Assembly: GCF_005473905.2 (NCBI RefSeq)
Contig: NZ_CP061336.1
Coordinates: 1,038,501-1,102,500 of the forward strand
Length of the DNA stretch: 64,000 nucleotides
Reading direction: 5' to 3'
Origin: Ruminiclostridium herbifermentans
Lineage (GTDB): Bacteria; Bacillota; Clostridia; Acetivibrionales; DSM-1351
The notes under the pieces are model-generated. The model made no database searches. It was not told where the DNA came from and worked only from the letters and a program-made list of their open reading frames with translations. Within the stretch, counting starts at the first letter, position 1; each line of letters begins with the position of its first letter. A program made the position numbers and the translations under genes. Shown here piece by piece: positions 8,697 to 18,821 of the stretch.

Positions 8697-10520
8697 ATGA
8701 GATCAAAAAGAACAAATAAAAATAGTTTGCTACCTGCATTGGTAGTATTTACTGCAATTTTAGTTATTGCATTTACAGCATTGGTACTTATGTATTTTGG
8801 GAAAATACCAGGAATAAATGTCAATGGTACAAGGCAGCCTTTGGAAACTTCTTTAACGATATCTGCGTCTGATATAAGTAGTATTGCTGATGCTACAGAT
8901 ACACAGCAGCTAGATGAGATAACTGAGCCAGTTGAGGAACCAGCTGAAAGTACAAATCCAGATGAGCTTATTATTTCATGGCAAAATCCTGATAGCTTTG
9001 TTTCAAAAAAAATCATGGGTGACGGTTCAGCAAAGAAGTCATACAAGGACGGCGGAAGTATACAGTTTTGGGCACTTGTGAATAACAAGACTGTAAAAGA
9101 CTACAAAGCTCCTTACAATATAGCTTTTGGTTCCCCAGAAATGTATTCCGAACTTGAAGGTGTAACTACATTCAGGGGAAATAATTATAGAACAGGTCCA
9201 GCTTGGGGAAGTACAAGTGTAAAAGAAAAGAAGCTGGAAATAGTATGGACTCATGATATTGGTGCTGTATCCGGTGTGGGCAGCTACTGGCCTGGTGCAG
9301 GATGGACAGGACAACCTCTTATAGTTCATTGGTCTGAAGAGGTTAGAAAAATAATGAATATAAATGAAGACTTGAAGTCAAAAGACTTAGTTGAGGTTAT
9401 TTATCCTGTATTTGATGGGAATGTATACTTCCTTGACTTGGAAACGGGAAAAGCATCAAGGCCAAAGATGAACATTGGATTTTCTACAAAGGGTACAGGA
9501 ATGGTAGACTCAAGAGGATATCCTCTTTTCTATTCAGGACAAGGGTTGAATGAGAACAATGGCAAAAAGGGTGCTTTTAAATATAGAATATTTGATTTGA
9601 TAAATCAAAAGGAGATATTTTCACTCCCGGGAAATGATCCTGTGGCTTTCAGAACATGGGGTGCCAATGATTCTTCAGCGCTTTTAAACAGATATACTGA
9701 TACACTAATTAATTGCGGTGAAAATGGATTAATATATAAGGTGAAGCTAAATACAAACTTTGATAAAGAAGCTGGCACTATTTCAATTGACCCAGAAGTT
9801 ACCAAATATAGATATAAGAGCAGCTATAGTTCTAATCAAGGAATAGAAAACTCTCCTGCATTTTATAGGAATCTAATGTATTTTGCTGATAACGGTGGAA
9901 CAGTACAGTGCCTCGATATAAACACTCTTGAGCCAGTCTGGATATACAATACAGGTGATGATACAGATAGCACCATTACAATTGAAGAAACAGATGAAGG
10001 TGTGTTCTTGTATACAGCCAACGAAATCGATAAGAGGGGAAAGGCAGGTTCAAGAGCAAATTGTAACATTCGTAAGCTCAATGCACTTACTGGTGAACTG
10101 ATTTGGCAGCGGGATTATTCCTGTGCTTATCAGGATTATATAAACGGTGGTGCTTTAGCAACACCTGTGGTTGGAAAGAACGACATAAGTGATATAGTTA
10201 TATTTAATGTAGCATTAACGGGAACAAGTAATGATGGCACCCTTGTTGCTATAGATAAAAAGACTGGTGAAGAGGTATGGAATAGACATCTCATTGCATA
10301 TAGCTGGAGTTCACCTGTTGATTTTATTTCTGATGATGGCAAAACTTATTTGATTTTATGTGACTTTTTAGGTGATATGCATTTAATTGATCCCAAGACA
10401 GGAGAAGATTTGGATAAAATCTCTGTAGGCGGAAATGTTGAGGCATCACCAGCAATATATAATGATATGGCAGTAGTAGGAACTTATGCAAAAAAAATAT
10501 ATGGTGTAAAAATTAAATAG
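8697..10520 (+). CDS. membrane-anchored PQQ-type beta-propeller protein, copy 1
   Basis: A 607-residue protein. Residues 1-10 are basic and about 12-35 form one membrane-spanning or uncleaved signal segment; an acidic, Thr/Ser/Glu-rich linker follows to about 90. The remainder carries repeated W/Y-containing blades of the PQQ-like (quinoprotein dehydrogenase-like) propeller, with phrases such as LNALTGELIW and VAIDKKTGEEVW. No quinone ligands or catalytic residues of true dehydrogenases were recognised, so an extracytoplasmic scaffold or sensor, like BamB-type propellers, is more likely. It is followed by a paralogue that matches over nearly its whole length. Confidence 0.8.
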   Translation: MRSKRTNKNSLLPALVVFTAILVIAFTALVLMYFGKIPGINVNGTRQPLETSLTISASDISSIADATDTQQLDEITEPVEEPAESTNPDELIISWQNPDSFVSKKIMGDGSAKKSYKDGGSIQFWALVNNKTVKDYKAPYNIAFGSPEMYSELEGVTTFRGNNYRTGPAWGSTSVKEKKLEIVWTHDIGAVSGVGSYWPGAGWTGQPLIVHWSEEVRKIMNINEDLKSKDLVEVIYPVFDGNVYFLDLETGKASRPKMNIGFSTKGTGMVDSRGYPLFYSGQGLNENNGKKGAFKYRIFDLINQKEIFSLPGNDPVAFRTWGANDSSALLNRYTDTLINCGENGLIYKVKLNTNFDKEAGTISIDPEVTKYRYKSSYSSNQGIENSPAFYRNLMYFADNGGTVQCLDINTLEPVWIYNTGDDTDSTITIEETDEGVFLYTANEIDKRGKAGSRANCNIRKLNALTGELIWQRDYSCAYQDYINGGALATPVVGKNDISDIVIFNVALTGTSNDGTLVAIDKKTGEEVWNRHLIAYSWSSPVDFISDDGKTYLILCDFLGDMHLIDPKTGEDLDKISVGGNVEASPAIYNDMAVVGTYAKKIYGVKIK

Positions 10521-10777
10521 CCAACTTTCACATAAGCTCCATTGGTACAATAAATTATCAATGATTTGCAGCAAAAATAACTGGAAAGGATAGCTGGCTC
10601 TTATATGGTGAGTTTTCTAGCCCCAAAACGCTAGGTTTTTTCATCGCAGGTGGTATTTAATTAAATAATGTGCTTTTGAGTTTATCAATGTTATAGTTTT
10701 AGAAATTATAAAAAGGAGGTTATATTCCATGCATGTGCTTTAAATTATGAAGCAGAATTAAAGGCGTGGAAATACTT
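10521..10777 (+). promoter_or_regulatory. intergenic region with a displaced Shine-Dalgarno and minimal ORF
   Basis: AAAAGGAGGT at 10711-10720 is a near-perfect ribosome site, but the ATG at the right spacing (10729) opens a four-codon frame (M-H-V-L-stop, ending 10743) that is out of frame with the propeller gene starting at 10778. It may be a leader peptide or translational buffer. Confidence 0.4.
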
Positions 10778-12583
10778 ATGAGAAGACGTAAACGTAAAGT
10801 AACAAATAGATTAAAGGTATTATTAACAGTTTTATGCCTAGCAGTAATAGCTGTAGGGCTTTGGATGGCATTTGGCAACAAGCTTGAATCTGAAAAAAAC
10901 AGTATCCAAACTTCTAATGTATCTGATGCCTCAGATTCTACAGAAGAAGTAGAAGAACCTGAGCCAGAACCAGTTGCAGACCCTATTCCTGAGGAATTGA
11001 CAGACCCTGAAAAGTTAAAGAGTTCATGGACAGAAGATGCTACCTTTGACGGTGAAAAAGCATTTTCTGAATATGCAATAGAAAATAAGCTATTAAATGG
11101 TACAAGCATGATATCTTGGATTTTTAGGAATAACACTCCTCAAACTTCGTTTTCAGTTAAGAAAAAAAACATGATTGAATTTGGAGCAGCCGACCAATAT
11201 TCAGATGTTGAGGGTATAACTGCATTCAGAGGCAATAATTATAGAGATAATGCTTCTTTTGGAACAAGAACTGTTTCACAGAAAAAGTTAGAAATAGTAT
11301 GGAAAAAAGAGGGGCTTGGAGAAATTTCAGCTCACAATAGTATTTGGCCTGGAACAGGATGGACAGGTCAACCCCTCATAGTTCATTGGTCAGAAACAGT
11401 TAAAAATATGATGAATATAAATTCTGAAATGAAGGCAAAGGATTTAGTGGAAGTAATATATCCTGCCCTTGATGGTAATATATATTTTTTAGACTTAGAA
11501 ACAGGTAAGGATACACGAAATAAAATAGAGATTGGATATCCTATAAAAGGAACAGCAATGGTTGATCCAAGAGGATATCCAGTATTGTATACCGGCATGG
11601 GTATAAATGAGAATAATGGTAAGTTTGCAGAGTATAAATATAGGTTTATTAACCTCATAGACCAAAAGGAAATATACACCATATTTGGAAGGGACGAGGT
11701 TGCTTTTAGAGGATGGGGTGCAAATGACAGTTCTGCACTATTGGATAAAAAGACAGATACCTTACTCAATTGTGGTGAAAATGGATTGGTTTATAGAGTA
11801 AAGCTGAATACAAAATTTGATGAAGCTTCAGGAAGCTTGTCTATGGCTCCTCAAATAACAAAGTACCGTTATAGAAGTCCGTATAATGACGAGCAGGGTA
11901 TAGAAAGTTCACCTGCAATTTACAAGAATTTAATGTACTTTAACGATAATGGTGGTACAATGCAGTGCCTAGATTTAAATACCTTAAAGCCAGTTTGGAT
12001 TTATGAAACTGGTGATGATACTGATGCTACAACAGTAATAGAGGAAACGGAAAAGGGTGTATTTCTCTATACTGCAAATCAAGTAGATAAGCGTGGGGAA
12101 GGTGGAAAAAATCCAAAGGCAGACTGCAATATTAGAAAATTTAATGCCTTAACCGGAGAGTTAATATGGCAAAAAGACTACGAATGTGTATATAATTATT
12201 ATATAAATGGTGGTGCTCTTGGGACTCCTGTTCTAGGCAAGGATGACATAAGCAATATGGTTATTTTTAATATATGCTTTACAGGTTCAAATACTGATGG
12301 AACAATGGTTGCACTTGATAAAAATACTGGTGATGAAATTTGGAAGAAGAAGCTTACAGCTTATAGCTGGTGTTCTCCAGTTGATTTCAAAAGTTCTGAT
12401 GGAAAGACATATATGGTTTATACTGATTTTGCAGGAAACATGCATTTAGTAGATCCAATGACAGGTAATACATTAGATTCTGTATCACTTGGAAGAAATG
12501 TAGAGTCATCGCCTGCTATTTACAATGACACCATTGTTGTAGGCAGTTATGCAAAAAAAATATTCGGAATTAAGGTACGCTAA
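10778..12583 (+). CDS. membrane-anchored PQQ-type beta-propeller protein, copy 2
   Basis: Paralogue of the gene just upstream, about 601 residues from ATG 10778. The N-terminus (MRRRKRKVTNR) matches the MRSKRTNK start of copy 1, which is why I prefer 10778 to the in-frame GTG at 10766 that lies on top of its only possible ribosome site. One membrane segment (about residues 10-32), an acidic Glu/Pro linker, then propeller blades with VALDKNTGDEIW and FNALTGELIW. The two copies diverge most in the linker and are conserved in the blades. Role unknown; extracytoplasmic scaffolding or carbohydrate/ligand binding are possibilities. Confidence 0.8.
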   Translation: MRRRKRKVTNRLKVLLTVLCLAVIAVGLWMAFGNKLESEKNSIQTSNVSDASDSTEEVEEPEPEPVADPIPEELTDPEKLKSSWTEDATFDGEKAFSEYAIENKLLNGTSMISWIFRNNTPQTSFSVKKKNMIEFGAADQYSDVEGITAFRGNNYRDNASFGTRTVSQKKLEIVWKKEGLGEISAHNSIWPGTGWTGQPLIVHWSETVKNMMNINSEMKAKDLVEVIYPALDGNIYFLDLETGKDTRNKIEIGYPIKGTAMVDPRGYPVLYTGMGINENNGKFAEYKYRFINLIDQKEIYTIFGRDEVAFRGWGANDSSALLDKKTDTLLNCGENGLVYRVKLNTKFDEASGSLSMAPQITKYRYRSPYNDEQGIESSPAIYKNLMYFNDNGGTMQCLDLNTLKPVWIYETGDDTDATTVIEETEKGVFLYTANQVDKRGEGGKNPKADCNIRKFNALTGELIWQKDYECVYNYYINGGALGTPVLGKDDISNMVIFNICFTGSNTDGTMVALDKNTGDEIWKKKLTAYSWCSPVDFKSSDGKTYMVYTDFAGNMHLVDPMTGNTLDSVSLGRNVESSPAIYNDTIVVGSYAKKIFGIKVR

Positions 12584-12717
12584 ATATAAATTCTGTTATT
12601 ATTCAGACAAATTTATTACTGATTTAGTAATATAGGTATAGTGAATGTAGTATTTTGGCATTGTTAAGGTGTCACTCAGACTATACTAGTGCTCAAAAAA
12701 GATGAGGAGAGAGGTAA

Positions 12718-13290
12718 ATGAAGATTTTAAAAGGAGTATTAAGTTGGTTTGGAACAGTTTTGATCTCAGTAGTTGTTGCATTATTTATTATTATTTTTCT
12801 GTTTCAGCCAACAAGCGTAAGCGGATCTTCAATGGAGAATACTCTGCATGACAGAAATAAAATAATAATAAATAAAACTCGAAATATATTCCATGGTGAA
12901 CCAGATTATGAAGATATAGTCATAATAGACAGTAGAGTGGACCGTAAAAGAACATTTTGGGACAATGTTATAGAGCCACTTAAATACAATGTTTTTGTTA
13001 CAAAGTTTACAGGAAATGTTGATGAAATATTTTGGGTTAAAAGAGTAATTGGAAAAGCTGGAGATGTACTTGAGTTTAAAAATGGAAAAGTAATTAGAAA
13101 TGGTGTTGAATTAGAAGAAAACTATATCAAGGAACCAATGCTATATGAATCAACAGATAAGGTAATTGTACCAGAAAAAAGTGTATTTGTTATGGGGGAC
13201 AACAGAAATAATAGTTCAGATAGTAGATATATAGGATGTATACCCTTAGATCATGTGATAGGTACATATTTATTTAAAATAGGATTCTAA
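12718..13290 (+). CDS. lepB: signal peptidase I
   Basis: A 190-residue type I signal peptidase with one N-terminal membrane segment (residues 9-30), SGSSM with the nucleophile Ser38, the general base Lys108 in WVKRVIG, and the MGDNRNNSSDSR box near residues 160-171. It cleaves secretory signal peptides on the outer face of the membrane. Its place directly after two exported propeller proteins suggests it may serve them, but such genes also occur alone. Start ATG 12718 has GAGAGG just upstream. Confidence 0.92.
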   Translation: MKILKGVLSWFGTVLISVVVALFIIIFLFQPTSVSGSSMENTLHDRNKIIINKTRNIFHGEPDYEDIVIIDSRVDRKRTFWDNVIEPLKYNVFVTKFTGNVDEIFWVKRVIGKAGDVLEFKNGKVIRNGVELEENYIKEPMLYESTDKVIVPEKSVFVMGDNRNNSSDSRYIGCIPLDHVIGTYLFKIGF

Positions 13291-13373
13291 TAACTTGATT
13301 GAAGGTATTACATATATTCACAAAGGAGGTGCAAATTCCTATTTCAGTTATTTGTTGAGAAATAGATATAGTT

Positions 13374-14135
13374 ATGGAACCATTATATGTATTTGAAAAA
13401 AATTATAACGTTACGTATGGAGATTCAGATTATTATAAAAGATTAAAGATTAGTTCACTTTTTAACTTTATTCAGGATGTTGCAGGTCTTCATACAAAGC
13501 ACATGGGAATTGGAATTGACGATATTAGCAAGGAACATGGTCTCGCATGGGTAATTGTCCGTATTATGGTTGATATTATCAGAATACCCATATGGAACGA
13601 AGAAATTTGTATTGAAACCTGGCCAGCTACTCAAAAAAAAGTGGAATTTGAAAGAGACTTCTGTGTTAAAGACAAGAATGGAAATATATTGATAAATGTA
13701 ATATCAAGCTGGGTTCTTATGGATATTGCGAAACGTGAAATAATTAAGACTGATTCAACCAATATCAAACATCCACCTTTAATCAAGGAAAGAGCTATAA
13801 ACAGGCGAATGACTAAGTTAAGGCCTAATGGAGAATTAATATTTGTATACAACAAAAAAATAAGTTATAGTGATATTGATATTAACGGTCATATGAATAA
13901 TTCAAAATATATAGATTTTATCGCAGATTGCTTTACTATGGAAAAACATTGTGAGTACAAAGTGGAAAATTTGCAGGTAAATTATATTTGTGAAGCACTT
14001 GCCGGAGATGTAATTAATTTCTATAAGGACGTTTCTCAGCTTGAGTCTGGAATTGTTTATGTTGAAGGTGCTAATACGGAAAAGGATAAGGTATATTTTA
14101 AAGCCTGCATTAAGGTTAGGAGGAACAATGAATAA
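13374..14135 (+). CDS. acyl-ACP thioesterase family protein
   Basis: A 253-residue double hot-dog protein of the bacterial FatA/FatB-like acyl-ACP thioesterase family, which releases free fatty acids from acyl-ACP. The N-terminal hot-dog (DSDYYKRLKISSLFNFIQD) and the second one with DINGHMNNSKYIDF, holding the family's Asp/Asn/His cluster, are visible. Its last eight bases overlap the start of the GerMN gene. A strong AAAGGAGGTG at 13322-13331 lies about 43 nt before the ATG, too far for normal use, and an in-frame stop rules out an earlier start. Confidence 0.85.
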   Translation: MEPLYVFEKNYNVTYGDSDYYKRLKISSLFNFIQDVAGLHTKHMGIGIDDISKEHGLAWVIVRIMVDIIRIPIWNEEICIETWPATQKKVEFERDFCVKDKNGNILINVISSWVLMDIAKREIIKTDSTNIKHPPLIKERAINRRMTKLRPNGELIFVYNKKISYSDIDINGHMNNSKYIDFIADCFTMEKHCEYKVENLQVNYICEALAGDVINFYKDVSQLESGIVYVEGANTEKDKVYFKACIKVRRNNE

Positions 14136-14775
14136 GGATAAAAAACTAATAGTTATTGTAGGGGTTCTGTTTGTCTTTATTATTATTTTAGTAGCTTTAC
14201 TTATATATGCTACAAACCTATATAATAAAGATGATACAACAGCAGTTAATACTACTATTTCGACAAACTCTAATTTGAATCAGACATCAGATTCTACTTT
14301 GGTAGAATCCCAGCAAAGTGCAAGTGAAACCAGTTCAGTTGATGAAAAAGTTGATTTACAGTTATATTTTTATGACGCAGATGATTATAAAAAGCCAAAA
14401 GAGATAATTATAGTTTCAGTAGATAAAAAGCTATATCAAGACAATATTACAGAGGCTATTAACAAGGTATTTGAATTAACACCATTGAAAATAAATAAGG
14501 CTGAGGTAGATGGAAATCTAATTACAGTTGACCTTCCTAAGGAAGTAGCACTTATGTTTAATAGTGGAAGTGCTGGGGGTATAACATATACTAACACTTT
14601 AGCTATGACTTTATTAAATTTGCCTGGTATTGAGGAATTGGAAGTTACTGTTGATGGAGTAAAGGGTGTTGAAGCTGACCATTTTGACTTTAACGGAAAA
14701 TTTGTGAAGGACGAAAGTGAATTTGGATTTAAGTTTAACAAGTCAGATATGCTAAGCAAAGAACTGGAATTTTAG
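14128..14775 (+). CDS. GerMN domain protein
   Basis: From the ATG at 14128, preceded by TAGGAGG, a 215-residue protein. Residues 8-30 form a single membrane anchor, followed by a Ser/Thr-rich linker and, from about residue 80, a GerMN (sporulation/spore germination) domain with the typical FYDADDY start. The domain is found in GerM and LpqB and is thought to act outside the membrane in spore-coat or cell-wall processes. The start overlaps the thioesterase stop, so the two are translationally coupled. Confidence 0.75.
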   Translation: MNKDKKLIVIVGVLFVFIIILVALLIYATNLYNKDDTTAVNTTISTNSNLNQTSDSTLVESQQSASETSSVDEKVDLQLYFYDADDYKKPKEIIIVSVDKKLYQDNITEAINKVFELTPLKINKAEVDGNLITVDLPKEVALMFNSGSAGGITYTNTLAMTLLNLPGIEELEVTVDGVKGVEADHFDFNGKFVKDESEFGFKFNKSDMLSKELEF

Positions 14776-14825
14776 TTTATATTGGATTTATTTAAAACAG
14801 GTGCAAATACTTATAGTATATATAA

Positions 14826-14874
14826 AATAGCTCGAAAACAGACTATGCGCAGCATGGTGAAATTTCGGGCTATT
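14826..14874 (+). terminator. terminator after the GerMN gene
   Basis: AATAGCTCGAAA pairs with TTTCGGGCTATT (one G-U) across a 25-nt loop; the 3' side is AT-rich. It separates the thioesterase/GerMN pair from the YdcF-like gene. Confidence 0.5.
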
Positions 14875-14961
14875 ATATTATAAAGCAATTAATGACAAAG
14901 CATGGTAGAAATATCTGATGAAATACAAGTCTCATACTATTGTTAAAAGAAAGGGATGCTG

Positions 14962-15732
14962 ATGAAAACAAAATTAATAAAAATTATACTTATATGTATT
15001 GCTATTGCAGGTATTATTGATACCATTATTTTGGCAATAAGAAGCGGCAACGTAGATACTGGTATTTTATCTCCTTCAATTGGAGGAGTTTTTATAATAT
15101 TTTTACTGTTATTTATTAGAACAGAGCATTATAAGAAAAAACTCAAATTATATAATAAGATTGGAAAAGTACTGTTGGGGTTATTTATTGTTTGGTTTAT
15201 TTCCTTTGCAGCGCTGACAATTGTGATTCTTACATCTGCTGTTTCACAGTCAGATGAGAAGGTTGACAGCGTAATCGTACTTGGGGCAGGATTAAAGGGT
15301 GACAAGCCCACATTAGTACTTCAAGAAAGGCTTAATTACACTATTGAGTACCTGAATAAGAACACAGATGCTATAGCTGTTGTATCTGGAGGACAGGGAA
15401 TTGGAGAGATAATTACTGAGGCTGAAGGTATGAAAAGGTATTTAATAGCCCACGGCATTTCTGAAAATAGAATAATAAAAGAAGAGAAATCCACAAGTAC
15501 ATATGAAAACATGATTTTTTCAAAAAAAGTATATGAAGAGACCACAGGTAAAGAACTTGATAAAGTAATGATTATTACAAATGATTTTCATATGTTCAGA
15601 TCTAAGCATCTTGCAAAGAGGGTGGGCCTTGAACCATACGGTATTAGTTCAGGCACACCCTGGTATATATATCCAAATGTACTGTTGAGAGAATATCTTG
15701 CAGTTATTAAGTCATTTATTTTTGATAGGTAG
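14962..15732 (+). CDS. YdcF/ElyC-like (DUF218) membrane protein
   Basis: About 256 residues from ATG 14962; the ATG at 14956 directly abuts the GGG of the ribosome site and is less likely. Three hydrophobic segments (about 5-25, 32-52 and 70-95) precede a DUF218 domain with VIVLGAG, VVSGGQG, a conserved EA pair (TEAEGM) and the STSTYEN motif. Members such as SanA and ElyC act in envelope integrity and peptidoglycan precursor handling, but their chemistry is not settled. It converges on the FAD reductase gene with little space between. Confidence 0.8.
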   Translation: MKTKLIKIILICIAIAGIIDTIILAIRSGNVDTGILSPSIGGVFIIFLLLFIRTEHYKKKLKLYNKIGKVLLGLFIVWFISFAALTIVILTSAVSQSDEKVDSVIVLGAGLKGDKPTLVLQERLNYTIEYLNKNTDAIAVVSGGQGIGEIITEAEGMKRYLIAHGISENRIIKEEKSTSTYENMIFSKKVYEETTGKELDKVMIITNDFHMFRSKHLAKRVGLEPYGISSGTPWYIYPNVLLREYLAVIKSFIFDR

Positions 15733-15763
15733 AAACTTTGCACTAATATATGTGTTTATTTTA

Positions 15764-17047
15764 TTATGCACTAAGGTTAAGGCTATATAACTTACTTATC
15801 TTATCAAATAGAACAGGTTGTTCACTTTGAATTTGCTCCTTATGCTCTAAGATAGAGCGCCATACTATTTTAGGCGTTTCAAATTGACTAAAGATACCGC
15901 AGAGTGTCTTACCTTGAAGTAAAGAGAACATATAGTCAAGTTCAGCATCAGTATATTTTGGCCTCATTGCTAAGCTGCCATATAGGCTTATAAAATTGTT
16001 GAACTCAGTCCTATTAAAGTCAAATGCATCATTCCACCAGCTTGTATATTGCTCAAAACCATTTCTTTCATTTAGTTCTTCATAAACTGCTTTAGCAGCA
16101 TGATATCCACACATAATGGCACCCTGAACAATTACCTCAATGTGAGCTGCACTATCGCCTATAGAAATTACATTACCTAAGTAAGGTTTTCTAAGTGATG
16201 AATAAGATTTTAGAGAACAGCCTTTCTTATCAATAATTTGTGAATGTTTAAAATTATTTTTCAACGGGCTGTTCTTTATAATGTTTTCAAAAAATGTTTC
16301 TGGCAAAATATTTTTGTTTCCCATGATAGTTAATTCTATTGTGTCGGTTCCTTCTAAGGTTGGGCCTACTATTATTTCAGCGAAAGGATGATATACACTT
16401 CCATAATACTGAATCCAGCTTTCGGGTTCAAAATCACAAGTCTTTTCAATTGTATAAAGCAATACGAAAGGCGTACCAAATAAACTTCTTCCATTATTAA
16501 GACCAAATATATCAGTAAGTTTTGCATTAACACCTTCTGCTATTATTAACTTTTTTGCCTCAATTGTTGAAGTTTTTTCTTTAGATTTTAGTTCTAACTT
16601 AACAGAATTTCCTAGATCTGTACCACCATAAGCTAGGGTTTCTGTTCTAAATTCAACTCCCAGCTTTTCACATTCCTCCATTATGTTTTGAAGTAACTGT
16701 CCTTTGTCAAACTTAATTGCTAAAGGTCTACCATCTGAATGAGCAATATGTATTTTATGTCCACTAGGTGAGTAATAGAAAGAGTTTTTAACATTTACTA
16801 AACGACCAGTATAAGGCACACTGAAGTTATTTCTAGTAAACATTATTTTTCCGTCCTGTATTTGCAGGAACTCATTTTCATATCCATTATCCATAACAAA
16901 CTGAGCGCAGCAAGCTCTTCTAATTTTGCTGATTTCTTTCTTTTTTTCTATAACTGTTACTTTTAAGCCCATTTCTGCTGCAGTTTTGGCAGCCATAAGT
17001 CCTGCTGGTCCAGCCCCTACTATTACCAAATCTGTTAAGTTTCTCAT
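15764..17047 (-). CDS. geranylgeranyl-reductase-like FAD-dependent oxidoreductase, copy 1
   Basis: About 427 residues starting MRNLTDL at 17047, where GGGTGA lies about 9 nt upstream; an in-frame GTG at 17059 is the longer alternative. The Rossmann FAD motif GAGPAG is near residue 12, and IGDSAAHIEVIVQGAIMCG near the C-terminal third is the second FAD motif of the geranylgeranyl reductase/p-hydroxybenzoate hydroxylase superfamily. Family members saturate isoprenoid chains or hydroxylate aromatic substrates. A close paralogue is 226 bp upstream. Substrate unknown. Confidence 0.75.
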   Translation of the reverse strand: MRNLTDLVIVGAGPAGLMAAKTAAEMGLKVTVIEKKKEISKIRRACCAQFVMDNGYENEFLQIQDGKIMFTRNNFSVPYTGRLVNVKNSFYYSPSGHKIHIAHSDGRPLAIKFDKGQLLQNIMEECEKLGVEFRTETLAYGGTDLGNSVKLELKSKEKTSTIEAKKLIIAEGVNAKLTDIFGLNNGRSLFGTPFVLLYTIEKTCDFEPESWIQYYGSVYHPFAEIIVGPTLEGTDTIELTIMGNKNILPETFFENIIKNSPLKNNFKHSQIIDKKGCSLKSYSSLRKPYLGNVISIGDSAAHIEVIVQGAIMCGYHAAKAVYEELNERNGFEQYTSWWNDAFDFNRTEFNNFISLYGSLAMRPKYTDAELDYMFSLLQGKTLCGIFSQFETPKIVWRSILEHKEQIQSEQPVLFDKISKLYSLNLSA

Positions 17048-17272
17048 GTTATAAATCACCCTTTTTTTTTTATTATATTAAAACTCAACTATACAAAGAT
17101 CAAAACTTATAGGTGTTTATAATTTAACTTTGGACAGCTGAGTTAATTAATATTTTTATTTATTTAAATGATATTATACTTTCAAAACTAAACATACTAG
17201 GCTATTCACAATAACAATATATTACATTATATAATTCACACTTTAGTAAAGCACAAATTTAGATAAAACTAA

Positions 17273-18553
17273 CTAAAATGAACTCGCTAATGTTAGCTTG
17301 TTCATATTACTTATTTTAACATAAATATCAGGATTTTCAAGTTTAATTTTTTCTTTTTTTGATAAAATGGAGTCCCAAATCAATTTTGGTGTTTTATATT
17401 GGCTATATGTACCTTCAAGTATTTTTCCATCGAGAAGTGAGAATAAGTAATCAAGATCATCATCTGAGTATGTTGGAACAAGTGCATAACCCTGGGAAAC
17501 TTGAAGGTATTCGTCTCGATTAAACTCAAAAGAATCAATCCACCAATCAGAATACATCTCAAAACCATTTTTGCCATTAAGTTCATCACTTACTGCTTTA
17601 GCTGCACGATACCCACACATCAAGGCTCCCTGTACTTCTACTTCTACAAAAGCAGCACTATCGCCAATAGCAAGAACATTACCTATATAAGGTTTTTTTA
17701 ATGACATATAGGCCTTAACTGCACAACCGTGTATATCAATAATTTGAGCATTTTCAAAAATATGTTTTAGTGGACTATTGCCAATAAGTTTTTGATAAAT
17801 TAATTTTGGTCTTATATTAGCACTACCGGAAAGTGTCAATTCAATTATATTGTCCCCATATATACTAGGCCCTATTATTACTGCTGCATTAGAGTGATAT
17901 GCTTTTCCATAGTATAAATTCCAACTGTTAGGTTCATATGAATTTACTCCCTCAAGAATATATTTTACAACATGGGCTGTCGTAAACAGTTTTCTGTTTT
18001 CATTGAGTCCGAATACCCCTGTTATATTCGCATTAACGCCTTCAGCTATAATTGCTTTTTTTGCTTTAAGTGAATAATGTTTATTTTTAGATTTGAGGTC
18101 TATTTCAACATGATCTCCAATGTCTTTTCCTCCGCATGCAAGTGTTGACATTCTTATATCTACTCCTAATTTTTCACATTCCTTTAGTAAATCATTAAGG
18201 AGTATATTCTTGTCAAATTTTACGGCGAATGGCTTTCTGTTAGGATGTGCAAAGTGTATTTTATGTCCATTAGGAGAGTGATAAAATTTGTTAATAACAT
18301 CAACTAAAGGACCAGAGTATTTTACTTTGAAATTATTTTTTTGGAATTCCAGCATTCCTTGAGATACCTGAACGAACTCATTTTCATAGCCATCATCAAG
18401 AATTATTTGAGCAGAGCAAGCGCGTTTAAGATGATTAAAGCTTTTGTTTTTTTCAAAAATTACAACCTTAAGTCCCATTTCAGCTGCAGTTTTTGCAGCC
18501 ATAAGTCCTGCGGGTCCAGCACCCACAATAACTAAATCAACTATATTATTCAT
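17273..18553 (-). CDS. geranylgeranyl-reductase-like FAD-dependent oxidoreductase, copy 2
   Basis: About 426 residues from the ATG at 18553, fixed by GAAAGGAG just upstream (a longer frame lacks a site). GAGPAG near residue 11 and the IGDSAAFVEVEVQGALMCG motif show the same FAD fold as the neighbouring paralogue, and the two align end to end, including CCAQ/CSAQ near residue 46 and the C-terminal YSQYKTPK/FSQFETPK segment. Separate promoters are likely because a 226-bp AT-rich gap lies between them. Tandem duplication followed by substrate divergence is the simplest reading. Confidence 0.75.
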   Translation of the reverse strand: MNNIVDLVIVGAGPAGLMAAKTAAEMGLKVVIFEKNKSFNHLKRACSAQIILDDGYENEFVQVSQGMLEFQKNNFKVKYSGPLVDVINKFYHSPNGHKIHFAHPNRKPFAVKFDKNILLNDLLKECEKLGVDIRMSTLACGGKDIGDHVEIDLKSKNKHYSLKAKKAIIAEGVNANITGVFGLNENRKLFTTAHVVKYILEGVNSYEPNSWNLYYGKAYHSNAAVIIGPSIYGDNIIELTLSGSANIRPKLIYQKLIGNSPLKHIFENAQIIDIHGCAVKAYMSLKKPYIGNVLAIGDSAAFVEVEVQGALMCGYRAAKAVSDELNGKNGFEMYSDWWIDSFEFNRDEYLQVSQGYALVPTYSDDDLDYLFSLLDGKILEGTYSQYKTPKLIWDSILSKKEKIKLENPDIYVKISNMNKLTLASSF

Positions 18554-18821
18554 ATTTTCTTCTCCTTTCATAATACAAAATAATAGTTTATAAGGGGCAT
18601 AATGACAATTTAAAAGAATTATATAAAAATTGCAAGAAAAATACAATAATAGTAAATTATTAAATGATAAAATATGTATAAAACTACAATAAAATGTAAA
18701 TGATTATATGGATTAAAAGACTATTAAAACAAAGTTTTATAATGTAAAATAAATAATAGTATTACATAAATGGATTTATATAGGGGATGAAAAAATTTTA
18801 GTTCGGAAGGATGGGGTATAG

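Noticed and set aside
14041-14127. longer start for the GerMN protein
   Set aside because: It would overlap the thioesterase by 95 bp and lacks a site, whereas ATG 14128 has TAGGAGG.
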